DNA of 23,953 nt from DASYRM01 sp036004405. GTDB taxonomy: Bacteria > Acidobacteriota > Vicinamibacteria > Vicinamibacterales > UBA2999. Position 1 is the first letter of the stretch, and the number at the start of each line of letters is the position of its first letter. The DNA lies in NCBI GenBank assembly GCA_036004405.1, contig DASYRM010000223.1, positions 1-23,953 of the forward strand, given 5' to 3'. This document shows positions 22,723 to 23,953 of this stretch, piece after piece. Under the pieces are notes generated by a model. It was not told where the DNA came from and did no database searches. It saw only the letters and a list, made by a program, of their open reading frames with translations. Made by a program: the position numbers and the translations under genes.

Positions 22723-22727
22723 ATGGT

Positions 22728-22732
22728 CCTCC
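22728..22732 (-). promoter_or_regulatory. Shine-Dalgarno of infC, fixing the AUC start
   Basis: GGAGG at 22732-22728 (minus strand, within GCGGAGGACC) lies 5 nt before ATC 22722, an ideal spacing. An out-of-frame ATA at 22724 would lead into an unrelated frame. The site sits in the 22-nt gap after thrS. Confidence 0.75.
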
Positions 22733-22744
22733 GCTCTTTACTGC

Positions 22745-23953
22745 CTAAAGCCTAGACACTTCCCGCCGGTTTGCTTCTCCGGCGGCGGCCTCGACGAACT
22801 CGGCCAGCGGCCGTGCCCCGAGATCCCCCTTGGATCGGCTGCGAACCGACACGGCGCCGTCGGCCACCTCGCGGTCGCCGATGACCAGCATATAGGGGAC
22901 CTTCTGCAATTGCGCCTCTCGGATTTTATAGCCAATCTTCTCGACGCGCGCGTCGACTTCCACCCGTAACCCCTTGTCGGCCAGCGCCTGCTGGACCGTT
23001 TGGGCGTGTTCCAGGTGTCGGTCGGCGATTGGCAGCACGACAGCCTGCACCGGGGCCAGCCAGAGCGGCCAGGCGCCGGCGAAGTGCTCGATGATCATCG
23101 CCAGAAAGCGCTCGATACTGCCGAAAATGGCGCGATGGACGACGATCGGGCGGTGGTGGGCGTTGTCGGCCCCTACGTAGTGCAGGTCGAACCGTTCCGG
23201 GAGCTGGTAGTCGAGCTGAATGGTGGCGCACTGCCACTTCCGCCCGATGGCGTCGGTGACGTCGAAGTCGATTTTCGGGCCGTAGAACGCCCCGTCGCCC
23301 TCGTTCACCGTGTAGGGCTCGCCCAGCCGGTCCAGCGTCGCCTTGAGCTGGGCCTCGGCGTCGTTCCAGGTCTCGACGCTCCCCAGGAAGTCGGGCGGCC
23401 GAGTGGAGAGCTTCATTTCGGGCTTGAGCCCAAAGTCCTTGTAGACGCGCTGCACCAGCCGGAGGACGTGCTCCACCTCGCTGCCGATCTGGTCCTGGGT
23501 GATGAAGCAGTGGCCGTCGTCCTGCGCGAACTGCCGCACGCGGGTGAGGCCCGACAGCACGCCTGACGCCTCGTTGCGGTGGAGCGGGGTCTGCTCGTGG
23601 TAGCGGATCGGCAGGTCCTTGTAGCTGCGGACCTCGCTCGCGTACATCAGCATGTGCCCCGGGCAGTTCATGGCCTTGAGGGCCATGGTCTCGCCCTCGG
23701 ATTCCACCATGAACATGTTCTGGCGATAATGCTGCCAGTGGCCGGAGGTCTCCCACAGCGCCTTGTTGAAGATGAGCGGCGTTTTGACTTCGACGTATCC
23801 GTTCGGCAGGAGCACGCCGCGCATGTAGTTGGCCAGCGTGTGGTAGAGCGTCGTCCCCTTGTCGCGCCAGAACGCCGCACCCGGCGCCCACGGGTGGAAG
23901 GTGAACAACCCGAGCTCGCGACCGAGCTTGCGGTGATCGCGCTTCTTCGCTTC
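22745..23953 (-). CDS. thrS: Threonyl-tRNA synthetase (N-terminus beyond window edge)
   Basis: 402 codons are visible, entering from the right edge (EAKKRDHRKLGRELGLFTFH) and ending at TAG 22745. Visible are most of the class II catalytic core, with motif 1 region YMRGVLLPNGYVEVKTPLI. The Zn-binding Cys lies in AMNCPGHM, one His in RYHEQTP and another in the IVVHRAIFGS segment. Motif 2 is HRNEASGVLSGLTRVRQF and motif 3 GSIERFLAMI. The anticodon-binding domain follows (VVLPIADRHLEHAQ ... IGDREVADGAVSVRSR). The N-terminal TGS and editing domains lie outside the window. It charges tRNA-Thr and heads the operon continuing into infC. Confidence 0.97.
   Translation of the reverse strand, partial: EAKKRDHRKLGRELGLFTFHPWAPGAAFWRDKGTTLYHTLANYMRGVLLPNGYVEVKTPLIFNKALWETSGHWQHYRQNMFMVESEGETMALKAMNCPGHMLMYASEVRSYKDLPIRYHEQTPLHRNEASGVLSGLTRVRQFAQDDGHCFITQDQIGSEVEHVLRLVQRVYKDFGLKPEMKLSTRPPDFLGSVETWNDAEAQLKATLDRLGEPYTVNEGDGAFYGPKIDFDVTDAIGRKWQCATIQLDYQLPERFDLHYVGADNAHHRPIVVHRAIFGSIERFLAMIIEHFAGAWPLWLAPVQAVVLPIADRHLEHAQTVQQALADKGLRVEVDARVEKIGYKIREAQLQKVPYMLVIGDREVADGAVSVRSRSKGDLGARPLAEFVEAAAGEANRREVSRL

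Noticed and set aside
1..23953. CRISPR arrays, phage genes, toxin-antitoxin or defence modules
   Set aside because: No regularly spaced direct repeats and no recognisable genes of these classes were seen on either strand.

Overview
The window is high-GC bacterial chromosome. It most likely comes from the Acidobacteriota, perhaps a Vicinamibacteria-like lineage. The main evidence is an 'orphan' double-FtsX permease of the ADOP type (acidobacterial duplicated orphan permease) translationally coupled to a PadR regulator, a pairing typical of that phylum. The housekeeping genes are also of a Gram-negative type, with an outer-membrane barrel protein, ZapA and 6S RNA. The lineage is inferred from gene content and not proven.

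Layout. (1) 1-3.9 kb is a gene-poor stretch that looks less GC-rich. It holds a polytopic membrane protein cut by the window edge, two small related proteins facing each other, tRNA-like debris and the decayed tail of an ADOP permease. (2) 3.9-7.0 kb is the padR-ADOP operon on the minus strand, with a perfect palindromic operator next to the padR ribosome binding site. (3) 7.4-7.8 kb is tmRNA (ssrA, minus strand), with a readable tag ending in YALAA. (4) 7.9-11.0 kb is a soluble lytic transglycosylase behind a near-consensus promoter, then a SAM methyltransferase. (5) 11.1-15.6 kb holds an outer-membrane barrel gene (minus) and a divergent pair of ABC exporter half-transporters (plus). Their motif deviations fit a heterodimer with one degenerate ATP site. 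(6) 15.6-17.3 kb is thiL followed by a 3D-domain cell-wall protein (minus). (7) 17.4-24 kb is a minus-strand supra-operon read from the right edge: thrS, infC, rpmI, rplT, terminator, pheS, pheT, a ZapB-like coiled coil, zapA and 6S RNA. It combines translation and division genes much as in other bacteria.

The signals most worth a second look are these. A family of GTAG-headed hairpins (REP-like) has four loci in intergenic gaps, one of them a REPIN-style inverted doublet; in two cases the GTAG supplies the stop codon of the upstream gene. infC has no ATG, GTG or TTG at its proper N-terminus and appears to start at AUC behind a good Shine-Dalgarno. PheT lacks the roughly 100-residue tRNA-binding (B2/EMAPII-like) insertion. 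A strong intrinsic terminator ends 5 nt before the pheS start, leaving no Shine-Dalgarno. I did not find a convincing new defence or biosynthetic system.
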